From the NCBI GenBank assembly GCA_036785705.1, contig JAWUZG010001071.1, positions 62,001 through 126,000 on the forward strand: a DNA stretch of 64,000 bases, written 5' to 3'. Both the position numbers and the translations under genes were made by a program. Shown here piece by piece: positions 12,500-24,600 of the stretch. The first letter of the stretch is position 1; the number at the start of each line of letters is the position of its first letter. The notes beneath the pieces were generated by a model. The model did not search any database and had not been told where the DNA came from. It worked only from the letters and a program-made list of their open reading frames with translations. This DNA is from Acanthornis magna (Eukaryota; Chordata; Aves; Passeriformes; Acanthizidae).

Positions 12500-12590
12500 A
12501 CAAAAAATTTAGGAGCCGTGCGATCAGTATTTGCGTAATCTAGGTTTTATATTTCAAATAAGAAAATGTTCGATGGATGTGACCAAAAGG
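12500..12590. promoter_or_regulatory. Candidate conserved non-coding block
   Basis: Four CpGs (12517, 12521, 12534, 12571) occur within 56 bp of AT-rich sequence (around GAGCCGTGCGATCAG and TTTGCGTAATC). This contrasts with the CpG-poor flanks and suggests constraint. No specific factor or target can be named. Confidence 0.25.
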
Positions 12591-13269
12591 CAGCTTTAGC
12601 CAGTCTTGCCATCTGAGCACCCCTCAGCCCCACCGCTGTTTGGCTGCAAAACACATGTCACAGAGTATGGTCATGTCCAGTGAGCCCATGCCCTGGGCTC
12701 CCCAGAACTGGAGAATGGAAATGACAGATTCCTGTTAGGGCCAGGTCCAGTTTGGTTTTTGCATTCAACCAAGTTTACAGCAGACACAGAATATTCCTGT
12801 CATATATCCTGTTCCTTCTATCCCCCTCCATGTCTCCTTTCCCAAGACCATAGAGTGGAATAGAAGATACGTTGATTTCTTGTTCTTGCTCTGTAAAAGA
12901 AGTAAAGCCCAGCAGCTTAACAGGCTTCAACTGTCTGAAGCTACTGCACACATCTTTAGTGTCAGCATTTTATTTTTGCAAACAAAAACAAAGTCTAAAA
13001 AACCCCATGTGATTTTGAAGCATTAAAAATGCCTTTTTCTTTCCCCTTTTAAAACAAAGCATTAAATAAAATAAAAAGAGATTCCAAACCCGAATGTCCT
13101 GCTGCTTTTAGAAAATTCATCTCAAAATCCCTTTGAGTGTAACGAATTAATAGAGCATGTAGCTGTTTAAACTTAAGGTGGGGATACAGATGCCTTAAAT
13201 CACAGAAACTAAAGACAGAGCAGACCTTACAGTATTTAAACTTCTGCATGTAAAATTATGCCATTGTTG

Positions 13270-13333
13270 CTTGTAAATATGCCAAAAGCCTCCTGTAGTG
13301 TCTTGTAAATATGCTAAGAATCCCCTGTAGTTA
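13270..13333 (+). repeat. Imperfect 32-bp tandem duplication
   Basis: CTTGTAAATATGCC... (13270-13301) is repeated directly as CTTGTAAATATGCT... (13302-13333), with 25 of 32 positions identical by hand count. Both copies keep CTTGTAAATATGC and CCTGTAGT. This is an old local duplication with no known function. Confidence 0.85.
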
Positions 13334-16300
13334 ATTCTCCCACTACTGTTATAAATGAGAGCAAAGAAAATGTATTTCTTACATTATAGCCTCATTTCCC
13401 AGGTGTAAATCTGCTGTTTTGTTTGGCATTACCAGCTCTGATCCTTGACTGACAGGTTTCAAAGTTTGCCATAATTGTGAGCTGTGCTCTCATTCACTGT
13501 GCTTTAGAATCAGCAGGGAGTGGTACTCTGTGCTGTTTTCTCAAAGAAAGGGCATTACAGTGGCAGCATCTAATAAATCCTGAAAGCATCCCCCCCTCTC
13601 TTGGTATCTTTCAAATTCCTGTAATAGCACCATTTCCATTACAGCATCATAGTCTGAGCTGTAGTAATTTTAATTGTCTTAGAACTCCCATTATAAACCG
13701 GAGTTTCTCTGTGTTATGGAAGAAATGGTGTAAGTAGGCCTGACACACTGTCTATCAAATGCTATTCTGTGCTTGCTTCCTAATATTCATTCCAGGAGCA
13801 AAACAGTAGAGGTAGAAAATGAGAAAAACTCCAGGAAATCCTGGTTAGCTACAGTGAAAGAGGGGCTGGCATACAAGTGCTGCACTGGAGAAAAGGTGCC
13901 AGGGCACCTTTCCATGGCCTGCCAAAGCATCACTCAGTGGCAAAGTCATGTAAGGTTCGAAGTCTGAGCAGTGCCATGGAGGGGCTGCTCACAGCACAAG
14001 GTGCTTTTCTTCAGGGGCTGCTTTTCTCCAGGGGTCTGCTCTGGTCCAGTCGAGAGTCCTGTCCTGGGTGCAGCAGCCTCGTGGACCTGGACAGATCCTG
14101 CTTGGGGTACTCTGATGCTACATGGGCTATTCTGGGGGAGGGTCAGAACAAACATCATGAGCCTGAGCCAGCTCCTCAGTTTGCAAAACGAGATTGTGCT
14201 CCAGCAGCACAGACCACAGACCTTTCTGGTCTCTCCCAGCAGGGACCAATTCACAGGACAGATACACAGTGATAAAATTGGTTTTCAACTTTGTGTTTCA
14301 CTGAGATTTGGGACGGAGGCAGAAGTATTTAGGGTCAGTTTGGGGTTCAGAAAAAAATGAGTAAATATTGCATTTTCATTGTGCAAATCTGATTTTCCCA
14401 CTGATTGCAGAGCCAGCTGTAAGGTACATCATTAAAATACTAATTCAGAAGTCATTTATGATGTACTAAAACTGGCATACCCCTATTGAGTAATGTACTG
14501 CAGTCAGTAGAATTTATGTGAAATGATGCCACGTTCTGAAGAGGGACACTGTTTGGTCAGATCTCTCTGTTTAGTCTTTAATCATTCTTCTTTTCTTCTT
14601 GAAAAATCTGCTGCAACTGTTGAGATTCAGTTTCCTGTATTTTCCTGACTGCTATCTGTTTGTTTCACTGTATGGTTGAAAATTTATTATTTTAGACAAA
14701 ATGTATTATTTTATTGTCTTGTTTGGTGTGTAAGATCCTGAGTACTTGGACAGACCTCAGTACTACCACCCTAACAATCCTGTAGGTTCTGCTAAAATAG
14801 GATCATATTTCTCTTATTATGTTCTTCAATGTGAAAAGCATAGTTTACATGCCTATTTAAATACCCTCTTTCTGCTATTTATTATTTTATGTGCTGTTTT
14901 TCACCTTTCGGCACGAGCCAATATAATTGCCTTTATGTACTTTCAGGTGAAGAATGATTTACTCACCAGACCAAAAAAAAAAAAGTTATTGGGCATAAAT
15001 AACTTCTGAGTGTGTCCCAACATTCTTGTATTTATTACAAGTTCAAGAGAGAGTGCAACCTAGTTTGAGAGCAATTCTTTGCAGAAAATAGATTGCAAAA
15101 AGTGCAGCATGTGTCTAGAGAGTTTTCAAAACCACAATTCTATTTGTGGTGCAAGGAACAAAGAACTGTGAAATACATGGTAAAACATAATGCACAGTGA
15201 TTTTTACATACCAAAGGTGCTGACACGTACTAAAAGACACATGTGCTAACAAAGACCTGAATGTTAAAGGTCTGTTTAAAAGCTGAATTAAATTCTGAAT
15301 AGACTGGAAATACTCAGAAATATATTTTAAGGGTTTAAAACATGAGACATTATGTCTTTCTGCTTCCTTTTTCTTTTGTGTCAGCTGGGCTTTATTTGGT
15401 TTTTTTTTTACCCTCTATTGGGTTCTGTCAGTTTTCTAGAAAGTACTTCTATAATGAGGTATCTGTAAAAATTTTGCTAGCTTTATTTAACTCCTGTAAC
15501 TGATTACCCAGACCTTGGTGCAGTACATTATTTCACCACGGGTTAAGCTGTTATTGTCCAGCAGTCTCTACTCATACTTCTTCCTGCTTCTATATAACAC
15601 CTCTGTCAAATGTTCTGTTTAATGTTTAGTGCAGTATGTTGGATGGCTTTGTAGTGTTTTCTCTCTAGAGCCTTAAATGTATCGCTAGAGAGGTGTCAGT
15701 ATTGCAAAAATGAAATTTTGAATAGTTCATCTCATTTTGTCTGGAGTTTTGTTATAGCTTCAATTCAGTCTGGTCTGCATGGGAAGTCCCAACTAATTTT
15801 CTTGGTATTTTTTCATTAGTTGATAAAAGAAAACAACCAGACAGTAAACTTGGCAGAAATGATGATTTTTTTTTAATTGGAGAATGGCTAGCTTTGAGGT
15901 TCGTTTTTTCAGGACTAGTTAGAGAAAGTCCTTGAACTCCACAAGCTTTATTCGTGTGTCACTGTACTAATTTCTGAACAGGTTCTTCTACAGCTCTTCC
16001 CATTTCTTCCTATTTCTTCCTAATCTTGTCCCACTGGAAGTCACTTGAATCTCAAAACCATAGCAAAACCAGATTTTTCGTCTGAATTGTGTTTCCCAAA
16101 ATATGTGGAGTCTTGTGATTGAACAGTGCTAGTTAATAAAGATATTGTTGGGTTTAGAATCCAAAATCTTTGAAATTTGAAATATTTGAGCTTAGGTGCT
16201 TTCCAATGTATAAATATTGATTCTTAGTACACACTGGAACAGTCAAAAGTAAAGGTTGATGTTAAGAAAATGAATGAAGAACATACCTTCCTTTTTATCA

Positions 16301-18375
16301 TATCATTTCTGTTCATCTTCTTGTGACTTTCAGGGTTATCACTGAAGCTTCTTTAAAATTTTGCAATTGCATAATGGTCTAAAAGTTGTGAATTACAAAG
16401 TGAAAAATGGAAAGACTTAAAAGTCTCTTGGCCCCTCCAGTTTATAAAGATACTTTTTGGTATCCTTAAAGATTAACTTACTTAATGATTATTTACAGTA
16501 TGCGTTATGTTTCAATGAATCTCCATCTTTCTGCTGGGATATTTTTATGGTCATTAATTTCAATACTGGATATTTGGCTTCAGTACCATCTAACTTGCTA
16601 ATCTGTGCAATTGTGTACTGTAAAATGGTGTCCTCCTGAACTTTGCATTTCCACTCTTTCTTCTGAATCCATCCACGTATTTTTTCCTTCCTCTCTTCTG
16701 AATATCTCCATATTGATGTCAATCACTCTTGCAGTACCTTCCAGTACCGCTCTGAAGTGCATAAACTTGCTCTTATACTAGCAGCTTTTCCTGGTGTCTT
16801 GGCACAGATCTGCTCAGGTGACAGTGCTGGTGAAAAGCAATTTAAACCAGCCCAGTGATTGTTGGCAGTCACTCTGCCATCTCTCTCCTCCACTTAACTA
16901 AATGTAAACATCATTCATTTTCCGGCTTCAAAAAGTTTATAATTTCTGTACCCTGCAAAGCTGCTATGTGTACCTGGGGGGATAAGCAGCCAGGAGAGAT
17001 GTTCTGGACAATGATTTTATCCTATCTGCATTGCTCTCTCTTTCCTTGCAGGTATCATACTAGTGTTCATACCATTCTTGAGTCCAGTGAGGAGTCAAGA
17101 ATCACAGCCCACCCATAATTGTCCAAAGCTGTTTTTGAAAGTTTCCTGTCATACCTGGGGAAAAAATGCCTTTGCCTTTACCTGCTTGGGGTTAGTCCTG
17201 CCCACATACAGGGAGCAGGAGTGGTAGCTCCGTGTTGCTTTGGCCTTGGGATGCTTGTCTGTGCTAGCCTGAGCCTGATCTTACTGACTGTGCTGCCTTT
17301 GGTAGCCCTTTCCATGGTAGTCTTATATTTAGGAACTACCTTTTGTTTTGTCAGGCACTGGGTCCTGGGGTCATCTCTCATGCTCCTGTACCTGGTGAAC
17401 AGGTGAGCAGGCTTTGAGGTCTGAGCTGGGGATGAGTGTGGAGTTCCAAGTCTCTTGGCCCATCTCTTGGCAGTATCTGAGGGCACTTACGTGTCCTCAA
17501 AGGGAGCTACTACTATGACTAATTATTTACACTAAATAGCTCCCAAAATGTCCTAGATGTAGTATCAGCATACAAGAACAGCTTACTGAAATATTTCCAT
17601 AGAATGACATTATATGATATATATTTCCAAATCCAGAAAAGGTAGTGAGCAAGCTAAAGTTTAATAGTGCCTTTTCCATCTCTTTTCCTCCCCCAGTTTT
17701 CTCTTTGAAGGTTTTTACTAATTCTTTTGTAAACTGAATCTCTCTGTTCATTCAGAATAATTAAAACCATTTCTTCAGTCTTAAATGTTGGATATCAATT
17801 CTGGCCTGCTGCTATGATGATAGAAAACGTGATATAAAGATTTTAATTGACAGTCTGAGCTGAATCACTATGCCTGCTAACTGTCAAGGACAACCTGTCC
17901 TGGTGATATTCCTGCAGGTTTGCCAGGCCCCTCAGCGATCCTGAGGAAACCATAGTAGCTCTGTCTGCCAAGTTTTTTCTGTGTATTTCAGTGTAAAAGC
18001 GGTCAGGGTACTGAAGTCTGATTCTATTTTTGGTTTGATTTTTATTTTCTCACCTCTCACAAATCAATTAGCCTTATTTTTAATGTAGATTTCTTTGCTT
18101 TATGTGTCTCTGCATCCACAGAAGAAAAAAAAGTAGTAAATAATTTTTATTTCATTGCATTATTTGATTTTCCATTTTTGGTGCTATGCCCAGGCCCTGA
18201 TACTTTCGGAGGTGGCTACATGAACCGCTTCAGGTCTTGCTTGTGCTGACACTTTGGGCTCTTGACTTAACTTTCTCCATGGTTTCCCCATGCTTTCTCC
18301 CTTCTCTGGGAATTCCACCAAGAGAGTATTTAGATGTGAAGTGGATCATTCCTTATCTTCCATTCATTCACTCTT

Positions 18376-18472
18376 AGAATCATAGAAGCACTAAGGTTGG
18401 AAAAGACCTCCAAGATGATTGAGTCCAACCTTTGGTTGAACGCCACCGTATCAACTAAACCATAGCACAGCA
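18376..18472 (-). mobile_element. CR1 LINE 3' tail, minus strand
   Basis: AGAATCATAGAA followed by AAGGTTGGAAAAGACCTCCA and GATTGAGTCCAACC is the reverse complement of the CR1 terminus (GGTTGGACTCAATCATCTTGGAGGTCTTTTCCAACCTTA... TTCTATGATTCT in broken pieces). The tail terminus lies at the left. The element is truncated about 100 bp in and directly abuts a plus-strand CR1 ORF2 fragment, suggesting one rearranged insertion. Confidence 0.93.
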
Positions 18473-18477
18473 GAGTG

Positions 18478-18925
18478 GGTCTTGTGAGCAAAGTGGGGAT
18501 TGGTGATCATCTTGGCCACAGCAGCCATGAAGCAATTGAGTTTATAATCTCTGGTGATCAGAGGAAAAGTGCCAGCAAAATCCATACTCGACATGAGGAG
18601 AGGACACTTCAGGATGTTCAGGGAATTAGTGAATAAGGCCACCTAGGAAAATTTTTTTGCAGGTGTTGGGGTCCATCAGTGCTGATCACCTTTAAAACAT
18701 CACCTCTTATGGGCACAGGAACAGGCAATTCCCAAATGTCAGAAGTCAAGCAGGTGAGGAAGATGTCTGTCTTGGCTGAACAGGAAACCTTTCTAGGAAA
18801 TAAGGTAAAAAAGGAAGGTGTATGGCATGAAGCTGTGTCAGGAGAGGTTTATGCTGGATATTAGAAAAAGGTTCTTCATCCAGAGGGTGTTTGGACCCCC
18901 AGCCTGTGGCACTGCCTGCCAGGCA
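18478..18925 (+). mobile_element. CR1 LINE ORF2 fragment, internally deleted (plus strand)
   Basis: From 18502 the plus strand reads GDHLGHSSHEAIEF. This resembles the end of the CR1 apurinic-like endonuclease domain, whose family motif is S-D-H; here the middle residue is Ser (codons 18520-18528), so a key Asp is lost. Further on, VKQVRKMSVLAEQETFLGN and KKEGVW (within 18679-18864, in another frame) match the endonuclease-RT linker. At about 18842 the sequence jumps to CTGGATATTAGAAAAAGG, a CR1 3'-UTR block, so the whole reverse transcriptase is missing. Frameshifts and stops make it a dead copy. The recognisable homology fades by about 18925. Confidence 0.85.
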
Positions 18926-21662
18926 GGCTCTGGGCAGTGCTTGCATGAAAGGCAGACAAGTCACCATTTTCTTGTGTTTTTGGATCACATATAATGTTAG
19001 CTCCACAGTCTTCTCATTTGTAAAATGGGAATAATAAGCTTCCCCACATGGTTAATGTTTGAGAAACTTGGGTGAAAATGTCCATAGGAATTGTTCATCT
19101 AATACAAGAGAAGAGTAAATGGAGACTAATATAAAAGTAGGTGCTGTGCTGTGTACTCTTCATTTTGAAAGCAATGATAGTACAGGCAGGGCATTAGAAT
19201 GAGAAATTGTGTCTTGGTGGAAACATTCTTTTGTTTCTTTAATTTTGTAAATATCTTGTCGATTGTTCAGGGTAAAACCAGCTTTAAATTTCTATCCCAC
19301 TTGACAAATTAAAATGTCGCTGCCAGTCCCAGGAGCTCTGAATTTATTTGGTAACTAATAACTACTTCTGTTTCATAAAAAGATATGCAGAGACTGTAGT
19401 GTTTGGCTCTTAGGGCAAAATGTTGGAATCTGTTCCTGCTGGTAGATTTACAGGAGCAGGTTATGGTGCCATGTTACCATCAGCCACAGAGATTGGGACT
19501 GTAAGAGTTCTGCTGAGTTAATGTCCTAGAAAATCAGACCAAGGTATCACCTGATGGAGTCAATCATATCTTTATTAAAATAATTAGATTTTCCTATTAC
19601 ATAAGCAGCAATAGCTTCTTCAATATCACTGTCAGATAATGAATAATGTGGGATTATGATCTCTCTGTGGCAAAGGAGATAAAGAAAGGAACCAGAGGCA
19701 GAAAATGAAAGTTTGATGATAATATTAGAGATAAAAAAATAAATGAATGAAAGAACTATCAGATTTAAAGAGATATCATGCAAATAGAAATGTGATAGAA
19801 ATGTATAAAGAACTGGTAATGTAGAAAAAGGAAAAGTGACATAACTCATGCAAATATGCCTCATATTTCAAGGAAGACTTTCAAAGAAATATTCCTGAAA
19901 TAAAAAGAACAATTTAACAAAGGGTCTTTAAAAGTCACAAGCAGTGTTTTACGGAACATACAATTTGCTCATGGGTATGTACTGCTGCTGGGGGACTGGA
20001 GTTTATTTTAGTTCAATTAACCTATATATATATACACTTATAAATCTGCATTATAGGACATATGGCCATGTGGTCCTCACGCATCAAGCATCATGCAAAC
20101 ACACTGTGAGATCAGTGAGATCCTGGGGGAGGACAGAACAAATACAGTGCGCAGAAAAATAGCAGAAAAGACATGCCTTTGTAGCATATAACAAAGAAAA
20201 TTTTGAGTTAAGGAAAAAATTCTGCCCTTTTGACTTCACAGTTGTTGGACCTTTGTACTGTGGATCTGATTCTGGTCCACAAAGCAGAAGAGTTCAGTGT
20301 GCAGCAGGGTTGTTGGGCTTTGATAGGGTGGACTCATGCCAGGCTTCATGCATTGCCTGATCATTTCTTGTGAAATGAGTTACTCTCGTTTTCATCTTAG
20401 GAGAAATATTTTGTTTGCGAAACACGTAGCTGCATATTCACTTATGCTTCCCAAGCATGTGAATGCATGGGGTGAGATGGATGGCAGTAATTTTCACAGC
20501 TTAAGTTGCCACTTTATCATGGGGAAGCAAATAGGATCCATACGAGGTACATGTTATTGCAGAGTATGTTCCTTGTGTATCATTTGGCTGCAGTTAAAGC
20601 CCATCAAATCTCCTTTATGGCTTCTTATATCTCAAGATTCTATTTACGTCAGATTTCATGTGTGTATTTCACTAGAGGCTGCATTCAAAGCAACGTATTC
20701 CAGACAGGAGAGCAGCTGCTGGCTGCTGCCATGCTAGGATGGAAATTCAGGCAAAAAACATCTGTGAAATCAGGGAAAATTAGAATTCCTTGTGCTAAAG
20801 GAGATGTCACATTCAGGAAAGGGCTTTTCTTTAATAATTCTTACTTAGTATACTGGAGTTTGCTGTCCATTGATCTCATTAGGTCACACAAAATGCTTTG
20901 TCTTAGGATGATACATACTAGGGAAAATACACGTTTAGATATAAAAGATGAAGCAAAATGCATATGACTGACTAAAGAACACAGTTCTTTATCAGTTGAG
21001 GGATGTATGGCATCCTGGTACCCTCTATACCCTGTTTCTCATGATGAAACAGATAGGGACAGTAATGTAATGTTCTAAATACACCAAAAATTGTTAAAGG
21101 TTGCCTGAAACACTGACTTGAAAATTCAGTACTGAAAGCTTTTGGTAGCGGCTGCCATTTTCATGCATTAAGAAAGCAGGGATATTAATCCTTGGGAAAA
21201 TACATTATCATAGCTGTCTTTTGGAAGTCTGTTGTCCAGTTCTTACTCTGTGCTATTCAGCTGAGGGTTCTGCTGGAAAGGTTTATCTTTTAAAAAAATG
21301 ATAATTATGAATAGTGAGCTTTCTTGGGCCTTTACAGTTCTTTGGTTCTCACCCTCGGTGCATCTGTGCCATGGTTTGAATGATGAAGCTGTTGGATGTG
21401 CAGGTGGGTGTTCTCCGTTTAGTGTGTCCTGCATTGCCCCCGGGCTCGAGGGATATGAATTAGATGCATCTGCCCTCTCAGAACCTCTGCCAGGGCTCTG
21501 TAAGTAATTAGGTGGAATTATGGCATATTAAAATATGCTGATACATTTGAAAAGATGTTACTGTAACAGTGGGATTTTTAGAAATGAAAGCTCTCTACTG
21601 TGTTTCAAGTCTGCTGTGGCCAAAAGCTAACCTAGTAGGAAACACAGCCAGCAATGATAGGC

Positions 21663-21684
21663 TTTTTTTTTTTTTTTTTTTTTT
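21663..21684 (+). repeat. T22 homopolymer
   Basis: Twenty-two consecutive T, the longest homopolymer noticed in the window. No retroposon body is seen on the side that would fit a minus-strand poly(A) tail. Confidence 0.95.
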
Positions 21685-24600
21685 CGGATTTAGTAACCTG
21701 AATTTCAGCTACAAAAAGATTTTACAGCTTTCATATATATTGATGAGGATAATCTAAAGAGAGTTTATCTCTGTAATCTAATTTGCAAGATTAATTGCTG
21801 AGCTGTTTTTTTATGTATTTTATCCTTACATCCACAGTATGTACAGTCATCCCAATGTCCAATTAATCTTTTTTAAAAAAATCAATACAGAAATTGAACT
21901 TGAGCTTTTGAATGCCGTGTTAATGCCTGGCTTGGGCAACAAAATGGTATGGTCCTTTCAGATGAGACATTGTCCACTGCTTTTCTTCTGTAGTGCCTGG
22001 GAAAAGCAGCCCTAGAGTTGCAGTCTTGGCATTAGCACAGTCCCAAAAATGCACATCAGGAGGCATTGCTTGTATGGCATGACAATGTGCTCTGCTTGCT
22101 GCATGTAGGAATGTGTAACAATATCTATCATTTTTGGAGGTAGTCATGCAACTTACATTATTTTCTCCCTAGCAGAGGTTTTCTCTTCTGCTACCACTGG
22201 AAAACACTTCAAGTGGTTAATAGAAAATCCAGTCCCTTATCTGTGAGCTTGTTACATATGCCTGCCATTTGTTCATATTATCCCAACAGCTTGTAGAATA
22301 TCGTCATTCATTTCCAAAGTATCAGAAAAAGGCAGTGATCTACCTCAACTCCCCTTCCTCTGCTTCCACAGACTCAAGCTCCGTGCAGCCTTGCAGCTGC
22401 GCGGTGTGAGAGTTGTGTGGTTTTGGGCTGCCCATGCAGTGCTGACAGGTCAGGAATGTGAGAGGGAGCACTGGCACTGATTTCCAAGAAATCATGAAAC
22501 AGTGATTTTTAGCTGAAAAGAGAGTATAGGCGAGGTTTTGTGATAGTCTCAATTTGCAAGATGATTGCTCAGGAAATGTAGGGAGAGGAAAATGAAAGGG
22601 GGTGGCAGAAAGGTAGGGGGACCTTTGGATATACTTAGGCTATCAGATTATAGACAGCTTTGTGAAAAGCGAGTTATGAACTGCTCTAGGAAGCAGTAGT
22701 AAGGTAGAGAGAAGAGATGTAATAAGACATTTCTGCATGTGAAGAAAGCGTCTTTGCTGCCCACCTGATCGTAATCTTACTTTTGTTTTGAATACTGAAG
22801 GAAATTATGCATCAACTGACAACAGGGCTTTTCAGATGCCTCTGGCAGTTTGCATGCCAAACCACACCTTAATCAGTGATTTTCATTCAGAAAATCTTGT
22901 AGACATGGGACTTGTGTAATGAGATCACATAGTCTTCTGTGGAGCATAGTCCTCATCTAGAAAAAGATAACAGTTAGCTAATTTTCATCATTCTGATTTG
23001 ACATTTCAATGCAAGTCATGTGGTAGCTCTGAATTGCAGGTGAGTCAGAGTGTGGAAGAGCCTTCTGCACAAGAGAAACTATAGCTTTTAGCATTGAATT
23101 TTAATTCTCATGGAAAACAAGCAAACCTGTTACTGGGAACTTGTCAAACATCCAAATGAAGAAAATACCAATTTAGAGTTCAGCTAGACTCCTCTCTAAT
23201 TAGTGTTCTTACAGCGTGGCAATGACCATGGTAGATGCTCTTGGAGATTGTCACCGCCTGAGACTAGAGATGAACCATCAAATTCATTGGAGCAGTCAGC
23301 GTTTCCTTTTATGTGTGTACATGTTCTTGGCAGCTGAAAAAGTGTTTCTCTCTTAAATGAGTATGTTCCTATCAGGTAAAATCTGATCATAAGACGAACA
23401 ATTGCAGTGTGTTATATTTCACTGTCAATCTCTTTACTTAATTGCTTTTTTCTTTTTTCTTTTTAAAGCAAAGGCTATGATAGAAAGTTTAGTTTGAACT
23501 CAGTTGCTTTTTCTAATACAAACCATTGAATGTACTGAAAATCTATGGCTAATTAAAGAATTTTTTAATTTAGAATATAAGTACTACTGTGGATCCATTA
23601 ATTTTGTGGCAGGCATACCTAATACAGTCTTGTAATTTTTAGGAATTATTTAAACTAGCAGATAGTTTTCTGCTTTTTCAGGTTCTCTATTAAGCTAATA
23701 TTTGGAATACCTTAGAACCAAAGGTTTTGTAAGGAATTTTTGCGATGTAGAACTGCTTTAAAATATGTATCAGTCACACATAGGAACTCGTGGCATTCTA
23801 AGCTTCTTGTTTCTTTGAGGGCCAGCCAAAATTTCAACACAAAGTCTTGATATCCATGCTTGCCAGAGTTGATTTATGACTTAACCAGAACAAAATTTGG
23901 CACACATGACTGCTGAACTCCAGCCCAGCTTAAAGCACATAACTCCTGCAGCATGCACAGCAAGTGGAGCCAGGTGTATGTCCAGCAGGGAAGGGAAGGT
24001 GGTGGCTGTTGGATGTGGGTGCCATGTCTCCTCCATGTGACCTCAAGTCCACCAAGTGGACTCAGCCAGCAGTTAATTAAAAAGTTGTTATGAAATGTGG
24101 CAGAAAAACTTCATCCATGCTTTAAGAGAGAGCTGGTTCAGCTTTGCTGATAGAAGGAAAAAATTTGGTTTGCTCTTCAGCCAGCAGATCGGACTGTGTA
24201 CAGCAACAAGCAGATTTTCTGCAAGATTTTTTTGTTATGTTCCATTCTTGCTCTAGCACTGTATTTAAATAGAATTTAGGGCATTGTTTTTAGTGACTAT
24301 AAGCCAGGGAATGTCGTGGGTTCACTACCATCATAATGAATATTTTATTACAGCAGCTGAAATCTTGGATTTTGATGAGGAGAGGGCACCATTGTTTCAG
24401 TTCTGTGAAATCTCTCTGAGGATCATTACCTTACTTACTTATTTAGTTTTTGAGACAGGCAGAGCATTAGTGAATATCAGGAAGAAAACATGATCTGATC
24501 CAATTTTAAGCACTTTGTCAAAACAGTAAAGCAAACTTTTCCTATCTGTCTGATGATTTCTGTGATTGTGAAATAAAGCTAGCCTAGCTTTTGGACTGGT

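Larger units (their letters stand above)
10088..18375. other. Unique non-coding sequence, no gene seen
   Basis: Over 8 kb of AT-rich sequence without a recognisable gene. The palindromic homeodomain-like word GCTAATTAATTATTAGC occurs at 10658-10674. A CpG-retaining block lies at 12500-12575 and an imperfect 32-bp tandem duplication at 13270-13333. A12 (14973-14984) and T10 (15400-15409) runs are present. A good acceptor-like sequence (TTTCCTTGCAG, ending 17051) and a donor-like AACAG/GTGAGC at 17402/17403 would bound 351 nt, but every frame contains a stop, so no coding exon is supported. The hydrophobic open frame 17119-17406 begins without an ATG and matches nothing I know. Confidence 0.6.

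Noticed and set aside
13935..13962. tRNA-like B-box GGTTCGAAGTC with an A-box-like word upstream
   Set aside because: A/B spacing is only about 17 nt, and the flanks do not fold into a cloverleaf.
17119..17406. Hydrophobic 95-codon frame that looks like a membrane protein
   Set aside because: Starts at a non-ATG codon, and T-rich DNA read in this frame gives Leu/Phe/Val by composition. No family match.
20336..20967. Overlapping 133- and 153-codon frames on the plus strand, with an acceptor-like TTTTCATCTTAG inside
   Set aside because: Two frames open over the same DNA, no protein resemblance, and no convincing exon with both splice sites and an open phase.
23020..23045. GCAG/GTGAGT, another fused acceptor-donor
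   Set aside because: No real polypyrimidine tract before the AG, and the donor is GTGAGT without a second strong donor nearby. Probably chance.
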